This document shows positions 7,263-16,651 of a DNA stretch of 64,000 nt, in pieces. The position numbers were made by a program, and so were the translations under genes. The notes beneath the pieces are model-generated. The model was not told the origin of the DNA and did no database searches. It was given only the letters and a program-made list of their open reading frames with translations. The stretch comes from Sinanaerobacter chloroacetimidivorans (GTDB lineage Bacteria; Bacillota; Clostridia; Peptostreptococcales; Anaerovoracaceae), in contig NZ_JAGSND010000002.1 of the NCBI RefSeq assembly GCF_018128545.1, forward strand, positions 271,325 to 335,324. Direction: 5' to 3'. The number at the start of each line of letters is the position of its first letter. The stretch's first letter is position 1.

Positions 7263-8068
7263 GCATTCATGATGAACTTTCTGATTGCGGCAGCTACTCC
7301 TTGTTCATTATTGGATAAGGTGGTATGATCGGCGCATTCTTTCACCTGTGTTTCCGCATTTGCCATAGCGACGGCACAACCGGCAAAGTTTAACATGGAT
7401 AGATCATTGCCGCTGTCTCCGACAGCCATGATTTGCCTGTTCTGGATTCCCAGGCGTTCTGCCAGGATTTTTACGCCGAAGCCCTTTGAGGCCCCCAGCG
7501 GTACCAGGTCGATGTAGTACTTTCCCGATTTCATAACATTTACCTTTTCACTAAAGGCAGCCTGCAATTCTGCCAGCATGCCGTCAATAAGCTCTTCCCT
7601 CTCATCGGTAACGATGATTTTGGTAACAGCTTCGGCCTCCTTGCCCTCCGTAAGATGTTCCGAAATTTCCGGCTCGGTGGCATGGTTGGTTCTATGCATA
7701 GCAACGGTAAAGTCATCCTTCATATTGACAATAGCACGGTCGCAATCACCATAAACTACGCTGCAGACGTATTGTTTCTGATTGCAAAAGTCCATGATTT
7801 CCCTGCATGTCTCATAGGGGATTTCCCGGCAGATACGAAGTTTTCCCGTCTCATCTCTTAAGATCGAACCGTTATGTAAGACCATGGGCTGGTCGATTTC
7901 CAATTCCTCCAACACTTTTTTCGCGGTTTTATACGGGCGGCCGGTTGCTATAACAAAGGTAATTTGTTTTTTCACAACTTCTTTGATCAAATTTTTTGTT
8001 TCTGCCGGAATTTTCATTTCATCCGTCAGCAGGGTTCCGTCTAAATCGACTGCTACTAATTTTATCAT
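7259..8068 (-). CDS. Cof-type HAD-IIB family phosphatase
   Basis: 269 residues from the ATG at 8066-8068 (GAGGAGGATC upstream). HAD motif I is DLDGTLLTDEM with the nucleophile Asp and the acid/base Asp two residues later; motif II is the Thr/Ser in IATGRPY; the Lys comes in the ASKGFGVKILAERLGI segment; motif IV is GDSGNDLSMLNFAG. The cap inserted between motifs II and III is type IIB. Such enzymes remove phosphate from sugar phosphates, flavin precursors or pyridoxal phosphate; the substrate cannot be read here. The gene converges on and overlaps the preceding unknown gene by 4 bases. Confidence 0.9.
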   Translation of the reverse strand: MIKLVAVDLDGTLLTDEMKIPAETKNLIKEVVKKQITFVIATGRPYKTAKKVLEELEIDQPMVLHNGSILRDETGKLRICREIPYETCREIMDFCNQKQYVCSVVYGDCDRAIVNMKDDFTVAMHRTNHATEPEISEHLTEGKEAEAVTKIIVTDEREELIDGMLAELQAAFSEKVNVMKSGKYYIDLVPLGASKGFGVKILAERLGIQNRQIMAVGDSGNDLSMLNFAGCAVAMANAETQVKECADHTTLSNNEQGVAAAIRKFIMNA

Positions 8069-8130
8069 GATCCTCCTCTTTCTCAAAAGCCAGTGCTTTT
8101 ATTATGCTTAATAGGTTTGATATTTAAAAA

Positions 8131-9006
8131 TTATACGTTTCCCAGATAAACGTATTTCAGATATTTTTCTGCTTCTTCAGCCAGGCCGATCAGAACTCTT
8201 TCCGCAGTCGGGGGTTTATCCTGCATTTCATACCGTGGAAAATATCTGGATAAATGCAGGGGGATATCGGGTGAAATTGACGCTATCCATTTTGCCATTT
8301 CCGAAATTTCTTCTCTGGAATCATTTAAATCCGGAATGATAAGCGTTGTAATCTCCACATGACAATGTTTTGCAGACATCTCAATGACCCGTTTCACATC
8401 CTGCAGTCCGCCTTTTACTACGTTTTTATAAAACGCCTCCTGATAGGCTTTTAAATCTATATTCATAGCATCAATGCACGGGAGAAGCCTCTCCATCGGT
8501 TCCGGACTGATAAATCCATTGGTAACCAACACATTCAGGAGTCCTTTCTCTTTTGCAAGCTTTGCGGTTTCATAAACGAATTCGTACCAAACCGACGGCT
8601 CATTATAAGTATAAGCTATGCCGATATTTCCCCGGGGCTTCCACTCCAACGCCTTTTCTACCAGTTCTTTTCCTGTTATCCTTGCCGTTTCCGTTTCTCC
8701 GGCTTTTACCCTGGCAATGCTGTGATTCTGACAGAACGGACATTTCAGGTTGCAGCCGATGGATCCGACAGACAAGATCAAGCTCCCGGGATAAAAATTT
8801 TTTAACGGTTTTTTTTCGATAGGATCCAGAGATACCGAGGAAACACACTCATAATTCAAAGCATACAAAGTACCGCCGATGTTTTGGCGAACCCCGCAAA
8901 CGCCCACCCTTTCATGCGGTATGCTGCATTGATGGGGACATAAAAAACAACGGACACTTTCGTTTTCCTCTTTATGATAAAACATAGCCTCTTTATGATC
9001 TGTCAT
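8131..9006 (-). CDS. amrS: AmmeMemoRadiSam system radical SAM enzyme
   Basis: 291 residues. The radical SAM cluster motif CNLKCPFC (CxxxCxxC) binds a 4Fe-4S cluster and SAM. An extra N-terminal cysteine set (RCFLCPHQC and GVCGV) and the phrase YTYNEPSVWYEFVYE are typical of the AmrS branch related to pyruvate-formate lyase activating enzymes. It is the last gene of a three-gene cluster with AMMECR1-like and Memo-like genes, the arrangement that gives the system its name. The substrate is not established. AGGAGGAACCGG precedes the start. Confidence 0.93.
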   Translation of the reverse strand: MTDHKEAMFYHKEENESVRCFLCPHQCSIPHERVGVCGVRQNIGGTLYALNYECVSSVSLDPIEKKPLKNFYPGSLILSVGSIGCNLKCPFCQNHSIARVKAGETETARITGKELVEKALEWKPRGNIGIAYTYNEPSVWYEFVYETAKLAKEKGLLNVLVTNGFISPEPMERLLPCIDAMNIDLKAYQEAFYKNVVKGGLQDVKRVIEMSAKHCHVEITTLIIPDLNDSREEISEMAKWIASISPDIPLHLSRYFPRYEMQDKPPTAERVLIGLAEEAEKYLKYVYLGNV

Positions 9007-9016
9007 CCGGTTCCTC

Positions 9017-9532
9017 CTATCGATAGCGAATCACCTCAAAGCGCTCCAGTTGAAAATTTTCAGACGGTCTTATCCCTGCCTTTTGCAATGCGATCTGCAC
9101 TTGCATTTCAGGCGTATCGACACCCTCCAGATCCGGCAGCAGCAGCCCTCTGCGAAAACCAGAAGACACAATGACTCCGTATCTCTTAACATCCAGTTCT
9201 TTCAGTGAAGATATCATCTCCGGCTCACCCAAGACATCTACCGAGTAGCTGAGTTCCGGCAGTTCGTCTTGACCTACAGGCGGGAATCTAGGATCTTCCG
9301 TACCGGAATGAATGGCATTTTGAATGATTTCCTCCGCAATATTTCCCTTTGTAGGGCCGATGGTTCCAATACAGCCTCTGAGATTCCCCTGCTTTTTAAT
9401 GGAAACAAAAACGCCGGCACGCCGTTCCTTCAGCTCAGACGAAATCCATTCCGGTGTCTCCGGTTTTCTGTTTTCATGAATATAAGTTTCAAGGCTTTCT
9501 TTTGCCAAGCGTATATAATCGTTATCTTTCAT
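9017..9532 (-). CDS. amrA: AmmeMemoRadiSam system protein A (AMMECR1 domain)
   Basis: 171 residues forming one AMMECR1 domain. The conserved LRGCIGT hexapeptide region (GNLRGCIGTIGP) and the later RFPPVGQDELPELSYSVDVLGEPE segment are diagnostic. The domain occurs from archaea to humans and its biochemical role is not settled. In many Clostridia it is fused to the Memo domain; here it is a separate gene whose start overlaps the end of the Memo gene by 11 bases. The radical SAM gene follows after 10 bases. Confidence 0.93.
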   Translation of the reverse strand: MKDNDYIRLAKESLETYIHENRKPETPEWISSELKERRAGVFVSIKKQGNLRGCIGTIGPTKGNIAEEIIQNAIHSGTEDPRFPPVGQDELPELSYSVDVLGEPEMISSLKELDVKRYGVIVSSGFRRGLLLPDLEGVDTPEMQVQIALQKAGIRPSENFQLERFEVIRYR

Positions 9533-10388
9533 TATCTCTGAACTCCTTCTCCTCTTTGCTTTGATGATTCAGTATCCCTTTTGCCACGAGATAGCCCACT
9601 CCGTAGGGGCCCTCATAGTGATAGACCTTGATGCCTTCCTGCTGTCCATTGAACACCCCCAGCATCATGACCACAGATCTGGTTCCGCATTCCCCTGCTG
9701 CTTCCATAAATTTTTCTTCTGTTTGGAGGATTTCGTCTACCTGATTTTTTTCCAGCAATTCAATTAATTTTTCATCGTATTCCCTGCCCTTCGGATGATA
9801 ACCGGCAGGGGCCTCCTTTGTCAGCCTGTGGGACAAATCGCCGCTGGCAACGTATACAATTCTTTCATCTGTAGATTTCACTGCTTCTCCAATGGCCTGC
9901 CCAAAGCGGTAGATTTCCTTTAAAGGTAGAAACGGTGTCGAGATCAGCACAAGTCTAAAGTCTTTCCACTCTTTTTGAATAAAATACAAGGGGACTAAAG
10001 CGCCATGGTCAAGGATATCCGTAATTCCGTATAATTCCTTCTCCCTGCCGCTTAATGATCCGGATGGTATTCCGGCATGATCAGCGTGTTTCTTTATAAG
10101 AGCACCTAAAGACAAATTATTTTGAAAGGATAACGCAACCTCCGGATGGCCAAATCCGCCAAAGGATCCAAAAAGCTGCTCTTTTTCTGTGAAATAGACA
10201 TAATCCCGAAAACATGGCGCGTGCGGTGAGGATAGAATGATCGTATCAGGTTTGTCCTCTGCAATTTCCTTTGCCGCTTTTTTCATCGCTTTGATTGTAG
10301 CAGCGGCTTCTTCCTCTCTGCCTCCGCCAATCTCAGGTATCAGTATTGGCGGATGCGGAAGTATATAACCATTCAATATTTTACCCAA
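9522..10388 (-). CDS. amrB: AmmeMemoRadiSam system protein B (Memo-like)
   Basis: About 288 residues. The N-terminus GKILNGYILPHPPILIPEIGGG matches Memo-type proteins related to class III extradiol dioxygenases (LigB fold). Conserved His residues appear in LPHPP, LSSPHAPC and SGDLSHR. I place the start at a TTG (10386-10388), because GGAGGTG lies 8 bases upstream and the protein then begins where family members do; an ATG at 10436 would add 16 residues but has a poor ribosome binding site. First gene of the Memo-AMMECR1-radical SAM operon. A palindrome GGTAT-cata-ATACC lies at 10448-10461 in its upstream region. Confidence 0.9.
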   Translation of the reverse strand: MGKILNGYILPHPPILIPEIGGGREEEAAATIKAMKKAAKEIAEDKPDTIILSSPHAPCFRDYVYFTEKEQLFGSFGGFGHPEVALSFQNNLSLGALIKKHADHAGIPSGSLSGREKELYGITDILDHGALVPLYFIQKEWKDFRLVLISTPFLPLKEIYRFGQAIGEAVKSTDERIVYVASGDLSHRLTKEAPAGYHPKGREYDEKLIELLEKNQVDEILQTEEKFMEAAGECGTRSVVMMLGVFNGQQEGIKVYHYEGPYGVGYLVAKGILNHQSKEEKEFRDNER

Positions 10389-10535
10389 AAAAATGACACC
10401 TCCGTTTTCGAATTTTATTTTCAATTTCTCATCCATTTTGAAGGTCTGGTATCATAATACCCTATGTGACAGATCTATCATACCATTTCCCGCACAATTA
10501 TTTTTCATCTTTTTTGATATTTCATTCAAAACGAT

Positions 10536-10594
10536 AAGAAGAAAGGGGCAGGAGAAACTAATTCATAGATTGAATCATGGTTCTCCCCACCCCT
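10536..10594 (-). terminator. Intrinsic terminator of the GGDEF/HD-GYP gene
   Basis: Stem arms AGGGG-ca-GGAGAA (10544-10556) and TTCTCC-cca-CCCCT (10581-10594), with an inner ATTCA/TGAAT stem. Read on the minus strand the hairpin is followed by TTTCTTCTTATC. Lies about 30 bases after the stop of the upstream minus-strand gene. Confidence 0.75.
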
Positions 10595-10623
10595 GAAACG
10601 TTTTTACAGGATAGGATCATCTT

Positions 10624-13167
10624 TTAAGAAAAGGATTCTATGACTGACGAAAAAATTTTAACAATATCAGGATCGAATTGTGTTCCTGTATTCCGTCTTA
10701 TTTCTTCCAGCGCAAAATCTCTTGCCATTGCTTTACGATATACCCGGTTCTCTGTCATGGCATCAAATGCGTCTACTACTGCAAGGATCCTGGAAATAAG
10801 AGGAATGCTCTCCTGGGTCAATCCCTGCGGATAACCTTTACCGTCCCACCTCTCGTGATGGGTCAGTACATATTCCGCAATTGGCTGCAACTCTGTGGTT
10901 GCCATGGCAATACGATAACCGATTTCCGGATGCTTTTTCATGATCACCCATTCTTCTTCACTTAACTTTCCAGGCTTGTTTAACACGCGGTCATCGATTC
11001 CGATTTTACCGATATCATGCAGCATTGCAAAGAGTTCTATTTCGTCCAAGCTTTTTTTAGGTAAATGCATTTTTTCCCCGATCAATTTAGAAATACAGGC
11101 CAACCGTTTTGCATGCTCTTCCGTTTCCTGGCTCCTTTCGTACAAGGTTGCCATAATCGAGGAAACAATAGCGCTGTGATAACTGCTTCGTTCTAAAAGT
11201 TTGCGCTTGTGCATGGATTCTTCCGCTTCTTTTTCCGCTGATTGAATGCTTTCATCCAAATTCTGCTTCGTACCGTATCCGATAGAAAGGTTAATAGATT
11301 TTGCCTTATCCTTTAATGTTAAATTATATTCTTCGCAGCAGGATTCTATTTTCTTTAAGGTTTCATTCACCTCATAGTGTTCCGTGTTTGGCAGAAGCAT
11401 GCAGAATTCGTCGCCTCCGGTTCTTGCAAGCACGTCTCCGTCACGGCAGCAGCTTCGAAATATTCGCGCCGTTTCTTGGATAATCCGGTCGCCTTCTTCT
11501 ATGCCGAAAGCATCATTGATCAGACGCACGCCATTAATGTCACCTACTATGATTGACAATGGAAGGCAGCTTTCACGATCCATGAGATGCTTGACCTCTT
11601 CAAAGTATCTCCGGTTATATAAATCCGTCATGGAATCATGGTCATTCATATATTGAATTTGCAGCAGATTTCTCTTAGACTCCGTGATATCGATAATAAT
11701 GCCTTCCAGAGCTTCTATCATGCCGTCCGAACCATATACGCCCTGCCCGATTTCCAAAACCCATTTTTTCTCGCCGGCAGCGGTAATAATTTCATATTCA
11801 GATTTAAATTGTTCCTTTAAATCCAAGACCCGACTCCATTCTTCCCATAAAAGCTCACGATACTCCGGCACGATCAGCTCACTGAAAGAGAGTTCATTGT
11901 TATTCAGGAGCTGTTCGGTCTGATAACCTGTTAACTGAAAGCAGCCCTGAGAGATAAACACCATGGTCCAATCCCTTGTCGTTTTGCATCGGTAAGCCAT
12001 TCCCGGCAGGTTATCCAACAGTACGGCCTTGCTTCGTTCATTGTCAAACAGTGCCTTCTCCATATCTTTTCTGACGGTAATATCCTCGATCAAGCAGATA
12101 TGATTGTATTTTGGATTGCTGGCAAGGTTTAACGGGGCAATCATCATATGCACCCAGGCCACAGACCCATCCGGTTTCAGATAACGTTTATCCATTTCAT
12201 ATCCTTTGATTTCTCCGGACTTAAACTTTTCAAAATAGGCCAAATCCACAGGAACATCATCGGGATGTGTAATCTCGGTCCAGTTTACCCTTGCCAGTTC
12301 AGCTTCCTCTCTCCCCGTAATTCTTTCAAACATGGGATTAATACTGACACCATACTCCGTATTCAAAGTTCCTCCGTGTTCATCATTGCGTCCGATTGCA
12401 ATTCCGATAGGAGCTTGATCGAATACCGTTCTGAATAAAGTTTCGCTTTCTCTCAATTTTTTGTCCAGTGCTAAAAGCTTTTCTCTTTCATGACGGAGAC
12501 TGCTATTTTGGTTAAAAACGAGAAAGAATGCGAAATAGATTAAAAACATGCAAAAAACAACGATGCCAGCTTGGATAGAATGGATAACCGCATGATTTTC
12601 CCAGGACTCGGCAGGATAATCCACACCAAAAACCGCATAGGTTTCATTGGTCAGAGAGTCCAGCATGGGAACCAGTACACTCATCCAGGTTCCCCAGCGG
12701 TCGGTAGTGGGACCCATAAGGATCGGCTCACTCTGATGAAACAACCTTAAAAATTCCTCATCTGTTTCCCAGTATTCCTGACCGGGCGGTGAATAGTCGG
12801 ATGATTCAGGAGGTTCCGAATCGGCGAGAAAGTATATTTTTTCTTCTTTTTGAACAAAAATATAGGCGAAACGAATATCGTTCCTTTGAAGGACAAGGTC
12901 CATCAGGCTGTCTTTTATTTCTCCATATTCTTCTCTTTCTAAGTCGCTTCTGTCAATATGAAGGTTGGTTATATGAGATTTTTGAAACCCCGATTCAGCA
13001 GCCATCGCCAACTGCATTGCTTCTTCTTCGGTTTCCCTCATGCTTTGATTCCAGGTATTCACAATAAAAAAAATACTAAAAATCAGCAATGCAAGAAATC
13101 CAAAAATAAAAAAGGGGGTTATCGTGATCTGTCTAAATTTCTGAACAATAGAAATAAAACGTTCCAT
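10624..13167 (-). CDS. Membrane PAS-GGDEF-HD-GYP cyclic-di-GMP enzyme
   Basis: 847 residues. Two membrane helices (about 16-38 and 195-217) flank an extracytoplasmic sensor domain. Then come two PAS domains, a GGDEF domain (HDSMTDLYNRRYFEE ... ARTGGDEFCMLL) and an HD-GYP domain (MLHDIGKIGI ... HHERWDGKGYP). The GGDEF motif is intact; the metal-binding strand reads VGDINGVRLIND, keeping the first Asp. HD-GYP ligands are present. The protein could make c-di-GMP, hydrolyse it, or both; which activity dominates cannot be read from sequence. It has its own promoter and terminator, so it is monocistronic. Confidence 0.93.
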   Translation of the reverse strand: MERFISIVQKFRQITITPFFIFGFLALLIFSIFFIVNTWNQSMRETEEEAMQLAMAAESGFQKSHITNLHIDRSDLEREEYGEIKDSLMDLVLQRNDIRFAYIFVQKEEKIYFLADSEPPESSDYSPPGQEYWETDEEFLRLFHQSEPILMGPTTDRWGTWMSVLVPMLDSLTNETYAVFGVDYPAESWENHAVIHSIQAGIVVFCMFLIYFAFFLVFNQNSSLRHEREKLLALDKKLRESETLFRTVFDQAPIGIAIGRNDEHGGTLNTEYGVSINPMFERITGREEAELARVNWTEITHPDDVPVDLAYFEKFKSGEIKGYEMDKRYLKPDGSVAWVHMMIAPLNLASNPKYNHICLIEDITVRKDMEKALFDNERSKAVLLDNLPGMAYRCKTTRDWTMVFISQGCFQLTGYQTEQLLNNNELSFSELIVPEYRELLWEEWSRVLDLKEQFKSEYEIITAAGEKKWVLEIGQGVYGSDGMIEALEGIIIDITESKRNLLQIQYMNDHDSMTDLYNRRYFEEVKHLMDRESCLPLSIIVGDINGVRLINDAFGIEEGDRIIQETARIFRSCCRDGDVLARTGGDEFCMLLPNTEHYEVNETLKKIESCCEEYNLTLKDKAKSINLSIGYGTKQNLDESIQSAEKEAEESMHKRKLLERSSYHSAIVSSIMATLYERSQETEEHAKRLACISKLIGEKMHLPKKSLDEIELFAMLHDIGKIGIDDRVLNKPGKLSEEEWVIMKKHPEIGYRIAMATTELQPIAEYVLTHHERWDGKGYPQGLTQESIPLISRILAVVDAFDAMTENRVYRKAMARDFALEEIRRNTGTQFDPDIVKIFSSVIESFS

Positions 13168-13269
13168 ACTTGTTTCCTCACTATCCTATGATCCACTGGG
13201 TCAATAATCTACTTTCGTTGTTTGGTAATTTTTCGTTTCAGTATGCAACTATGTTTAGATTTTATTTAG

Positions 13270-13298
13270 ATTATAGTAAGGAGTTGCTTTCAGTTCAA
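13270..13298 (-). promoter_or_regulatory. Sigma-A promoter of the GGDEF/HD-GYP gene
   Basis: On the minus strand TTGAAC (13298-13293), 17 bases, TATAAT (13275-13270), about 100 bases before the start codon. Confidence 0.75.
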
Positions 13299-13354
13299 GT
13301 GTTTTTTCGTCCTGATTCGACTTAATTTTCCCTTCTTTTTCCATGGTTTTCCTA

Positions 13355-14332
13355 TTATTTGGCAAAGTAAACCAAAAGCCCGTCCAAGAGTTCTCTCTTC
13401 AGGCGTCCTTTATAAAAAAGGTATTCCAAATGAGAGTCTGCTTCCCCGACAGCAAACATTTTTTGTTCGACTGGAAATTTATCCCAGTTCTCCGTTCGAA
13501 CGGACCATTTCATTTTGGACGCAGCAAAATAAGGAGTCGCTTTGCCGGATTTCTCCATAATATCCAGCGTCTCTTCCAGCCTTTCCTCATGGTGCTCCAT
13601 CAGTTCATTGACTCTTGCCTGAAATTTTCCCAGAGGCTTTCTATGGGAGCAAAAGGCAAATTCCGCCTCAAGTCCCTTCATCTTTTCCAGACTGTCCAGA
13701 TATTTTCCCAGGGAGTTTTCCATTTCAAGCCATCCGGTAATATTGGGCGTGATATCATAGAGAACATGGTCCCCGCAGAACAAGACTTTTTTCGCTTTAT
13801 CATAAAGGCACATATGACCCGGCGTATGGCCCGGCGTCAAGATACACTGAAACCGGTAGGTTCCCAAATCAAATTCATGCCCATCCGCCAGGCCGTGATA
13901 GTCTCCCTGCTCCCCGATAGGATTCCTCCATCCGGGTTGCTGAAATACAGCGGTTAACTCTTCTTCCGAAAACCCAAGAGAAAGATATTTCTGAAAAACC
14001 AGCTTCCAATAATCCGGTACAAAATAATTCTCCATTCCCTTTTTATCTTCGTCACTGACAAAAATCCTGCTTTCCTCTGACGCAATCAAGGAAGCGCAGC
14101 CTGCGTGATCCGCGTGCATATGAGTCAGGAAGATATCGGTTTGTCTCATATCCACATCGATCTTCTCTAAGCCATCCTGTAGGGCTTGAAAGCATTTGGC
14201 CGAGTGAAAGCCGGTGTCTATCAGCAAATTTCTATCCTTTCCTTTTATCAGAAAGCTGTTTAAATTTTTCAATGGATTTCCCGGCAAGGGCACCTTGATT
14301 AAAAAAATATCTTTAAGCAATCGTTCAACCAT
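13355..14332 (-). CDS. MBL-fold metallo-hydrolase
   Basis: 325 residues with the full metallo-beta-lactamase ligand set: THMHADHAG (HxHxDH), TPGHTPGH, and FCGDHV. The fold spans about residues 15-225; the remaining 100 residues are helical and may form a substrate cap, as in lactonase or glyoxalase-II-like members with long C-termini. The upstream GAGGTAAAT supports the start. No neighbour indicates the substrate. It is between the GGDEF gene promoter and galM. Confidence 0.85.
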   Translation of the reverse strand: MVERLLKDIFLIKVPLPGNPLKNLNSFLIKGKDRNLLIDTGFHSAKCFQALQDGLEKIDVDMRQTDIFLTHMHADHAGCASLIASEESRIFVSDEDKKGMENYFVPDYWKLVFQKYLSLGFSEEELTAVFQQPGWRNPIGEQGDYHGLADGHEFDLGTYRFQCILTPGHTPGHMCLYDKAKKVLFCGDHVLYDITPNITGWLEMENSLGKYLDSLEKMKGLEAEFAFCSHRKPLGKFQARVNELMEHHEERLEETLDIMEKSGKATPYFAASKMKWSVRTENWDKFPVEQKMFAVGEADSHLEYLFYKGRLKRELLDGLLVYFAK

Positions 14333-14402
14333 ATTTACCTCGTACTTAATTTTAGCTATACAATGCGGATAACCATCATAAAGAAAAGCTCAGGTCTTAT
14401 AC

Positions 14403-15455
14403 CTAAGCTGTAAATTCATAAATTGTAGTTTCATCGAAGACTTCACCGGGCCTTAAAATGACGTCAGGGAAATGTGGATTTGAAGGTGTACCGGGGAAAT
14501 GCTGTGTTTCCAGGCAAACACCCATCCTCCTTCCATATTCCGCATGATCCTTGCCCGGAATTTCACCTGTAAGATGATTTGCGGTATAAAGCTGAATTCC
14601 CGGCTGGGTTGTATAGGTATTCATGATGATTCCCGTTTTATCACCTGTCAGTCTGGCCGCGAGCTCAGGTTCCAGTGAACCCTTTCTCTTATTCAGTACA
14701 TAATTGTGATCATAGCCTTTTCCATATGCAAGCTGCTGGTGATTCTCCTCGATCCTTTCTCCCATGCTTCTCTCTTTCGTAAAGTCAAAGGGAGTTCCAG
14801 CAACCGTGAGAAACTGTCCGGTAGGAACCGAGGTTTCATCATTTTCGGTTATGGTATCGCTGTCAATAAATAATCGGTGCTCCATAGCAGTTCCCGATTG
14901 GTGTCCATTTAAGTTGAAGTAGGCATGATTGGTAATATTAATCACAGTGGCTTTGTCGGTTACGGCTTGATAACGAATGATCAGTCTGTTTTCATCACTT
15001 AAGGTGTAAGTGACCTCCAAATTCAGATTTCCCGGAAACCCTTCCTCTCCGTCAGGGCTGACACCGGTTAATTTCACCGTACTATCATTTATGATCTCAT
15101 AATCAAAGTTTTTTCTGACAAAATTGGAAGGACCACTGTGAAGAGAGTTTCCCCCATTATTTGCGGTTAATGTATACTCCATTTGGTCAATCTTTAAAAA
15201 TGCATTTTTAATCCTGTTTGCATGCCTCCCCACTACAGCGCCAAAAGAACTTTTTCCGAGTTCGTAATGCTCCAGAGATTCATACCCCAAAACCACATCA
15301 ACCGGCTGACTGTTTTTATCGGCAGCAAACAAATGGGTAATGGCGGCGCCATAGGTTATCATCCTTGCTTCCATCCCCCTGCTATTTTTGATTGTGATTT
15401 GACTTACCTTTTCACCGCTCGATAAGATTCCGTATTCTCTTACATTCATTGTCAT
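14403..15455 (-). CDS. galM: Aldose 1-epimerase (galactose mutarotase)
   Basis: 350 residues from the ATG at 15453-15455, chosen for the TAGGTG ribosome binding site and the match of MNVREYGILSSGEKVSQITI to GalM N-termini; the frame continues 26 codons upstream from a TTG without such a site. Catalytic features: NRIKNA with Arg near residue 60, the His in TNHAYFNLNGH (general acid) and the Glu in the C-terminal CLETQHFPGTPSNPHFP. It interconverts alpha and beta anomers of aldohexoses. Located directly after the inositol operon but with its own -10 (TATAAT, 15553-15548), so co-regulation is possible but not shown. Confidence 0.93.
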   Translation of the reverse strand: MTMNVREYGILSSGEKVSQITIKNSRGMEARMITYGAAITHLFAADKNSQPVDVVLGYESLEHYELGKSSFGAVVGRHANRIKNAFLKIDQMEYTLTANNGGNSLHSGPSNFVRKNFDYEIINDSTVKLTGVSPDGEEGFPGNLNLEVTYTLSDENRLIIRYQAVTDKATVINITNHAYFNLNGHQSGTAMEHRLFIDSDTITENDETSVPTGQFLTVAGTPFDFTKERSMGERIEENHQQLAYGKGYDHNYVLNKRKGSLEPELAARLTGDKTGIIMNTYTTQPGIQLYTANHLTGEIPGKDHAEYGRRMGVCLETQHFPGTPSNPHFPDVILRPGEVFDETTIYEFTA

Positions 15456-15547
15456 GCTTGCACCTACCAATCCATACTCATCTTTTGTATCCCAAGTAAA
15501 ATTTATTATATCGTAAGGGTATTGATAGTTCAATATCTCTTGCTTTG

Positions 15548-15586
15548 ATTATAACAAAAAGTGGGAGAATCGATCATCCCACTTTT
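15548..15586 (-). terminator. Terminator of the inositol operon
   Basis: AAAAGTGGGA (15557-15566) pairs with TCCCACTTTT (15577-15586). On the minus strand the hairpin is followed by TGTTATAATC; the T-run in the 3' arm and tail supports termination after iolG. The same TATAAT doubles as the probable -10 of galM. Confidence 0.8.
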
Positions 15587-15615
15587 CGTGATTTATGTAA
15601 AAATGAAGGAGAGAA

Positions 15616-16638
15616 TTATGCCATTACTTCGCTTAGTTTTACGCTTCGCCCCTCCTTGAGAGATTTCTCCGCGGCCTTTGCTATATATACGGGCATCAGC
15701 CCGTCTCTTCCCGTAACAAGAGGTTCACTGTCATGCAGAACGGCATCCACAAAGGCTCTTGCCTCTGCAATAAACGCATTGTTGTAACGTTCGAGGAAAA
15801 ACCAGGTGGGCTTTTCACAGGTGACGCCTTCCGCCGTGCTGATCATGGAAGCATCGATCAGATCGTTGCCTACCTGAATACAGCCCTTGTCGCAGTGCAC
15901 CTCGGTACGCTGATCGTAGCCGTAGCGGGCGGCCCTGCTGTTTTCGATGACACCAATAGCACCGTTTTCAAACTTAAGAATTACAATAGCCGTATCCACA
16001 TCTCCGTATTTTTCGATTCGGGAATCGATCATAATACATCCATAGGCGCATACCTCCGTAACCTCGCTGCCGGATAAATACCGCACCATATCAAAATCAT
16101 GAATGGTCATATCCATAAAGATGCCGCCCGAGGTGGCAACATATTCTATGGACTGCGGCTCCGGATCCCGGGAGGTCACTTTTACAATGTGAGGCTTTCC
16201 CAGCCTGCCGGATGCTACAGTGTCCCGCACCTTTTTATGGTTATGATCAAAGCGGCGTACAAAGCCGACCTGAAGCTTAACGCCTGCCTTTATCACTTCA
16301 TCCAGCGCTGTTTCGATAACAGCGATGTCGGTGTGAATGGGTTTCTCACAAAAGATATGCTTGCTGCCCTTAGCCGCTTCCATAATTAATTCGGCGTGGG
16401 ATTCGGTGGAAGAGCAAATGAAGACAGCATCGATCTCCTTGTCGTTGATCACATTCAACGGTTCGGAGGTTATATTTTTTACACCTAGTTCGGAAGCCCA
16501 ACTTTTCATATCTTCGGTCAAATGCACATCCGCTACGGAAACCAGCCTGGCTCCCGGTACCGAATGGGCTAGATTATTGCCATGCAGTCTGCCGATGCGT
16601 CCCGCACCGATCATTCCGATTTTCAGTTCCCTTTCCAT
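15616..16638 (-). CDS. iolG: Inositol 2-dehydrogenase (Gfo/Idh/MocA family)
   Basis: 340 residues from the ATG at 16636-16638 (AAGGAG 8 bases upstream; a TTG two codons earlier is too close). The NAD-binding Rossmann motif is IGMIGAGRIGRLHG, followed by the family EKPI motif (FCEKPIHTD) and the catalytic Asp/His region (GGIFMDMTIHDFDMVRYL). It oxidises myo-inositol to scyllo-inosose (2-keto-myo-inositol). Assignment to inositol rather than another polyol rests on the operon, which also holds IolM, IolN, IolO and IolI homologues. Last gene of the operon, separated from the permease gene by a tandem repeat. Confidence 0.88.
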   Translation of the reverse strand: MERELKIGMIGAGRIGRLHGNNLAHSVPGARLVSVADVHLTEDMKSWASELGVKNITSEPLNVINDKEIDAVFICSSTESHAELIMEAAKGSKHIFCEKPIHTDIAVIETALDEVIKAGVKLQVGFVRRFDHNHKKVRDTVASGRLGKPHIVKVTSRDPEPQSIEYVATSGGIFMDMTIHDFDMVRYLSGSEVTEVCAYGCIMIDSRIEKYGDVDTAIVILKFENGAIGVIENSRAARYGYDQRTEVHCDKGCIQVGNDLIDASMISTAEGVTCEKPTWFFLERYNNAFIAEARAFVDAVLHDSEPLVTGRDGLMPVYIAKAAEKSLKEGRSVKLSEVMA

Positions 16639-16651
16639 ATCCAAGACTCCT

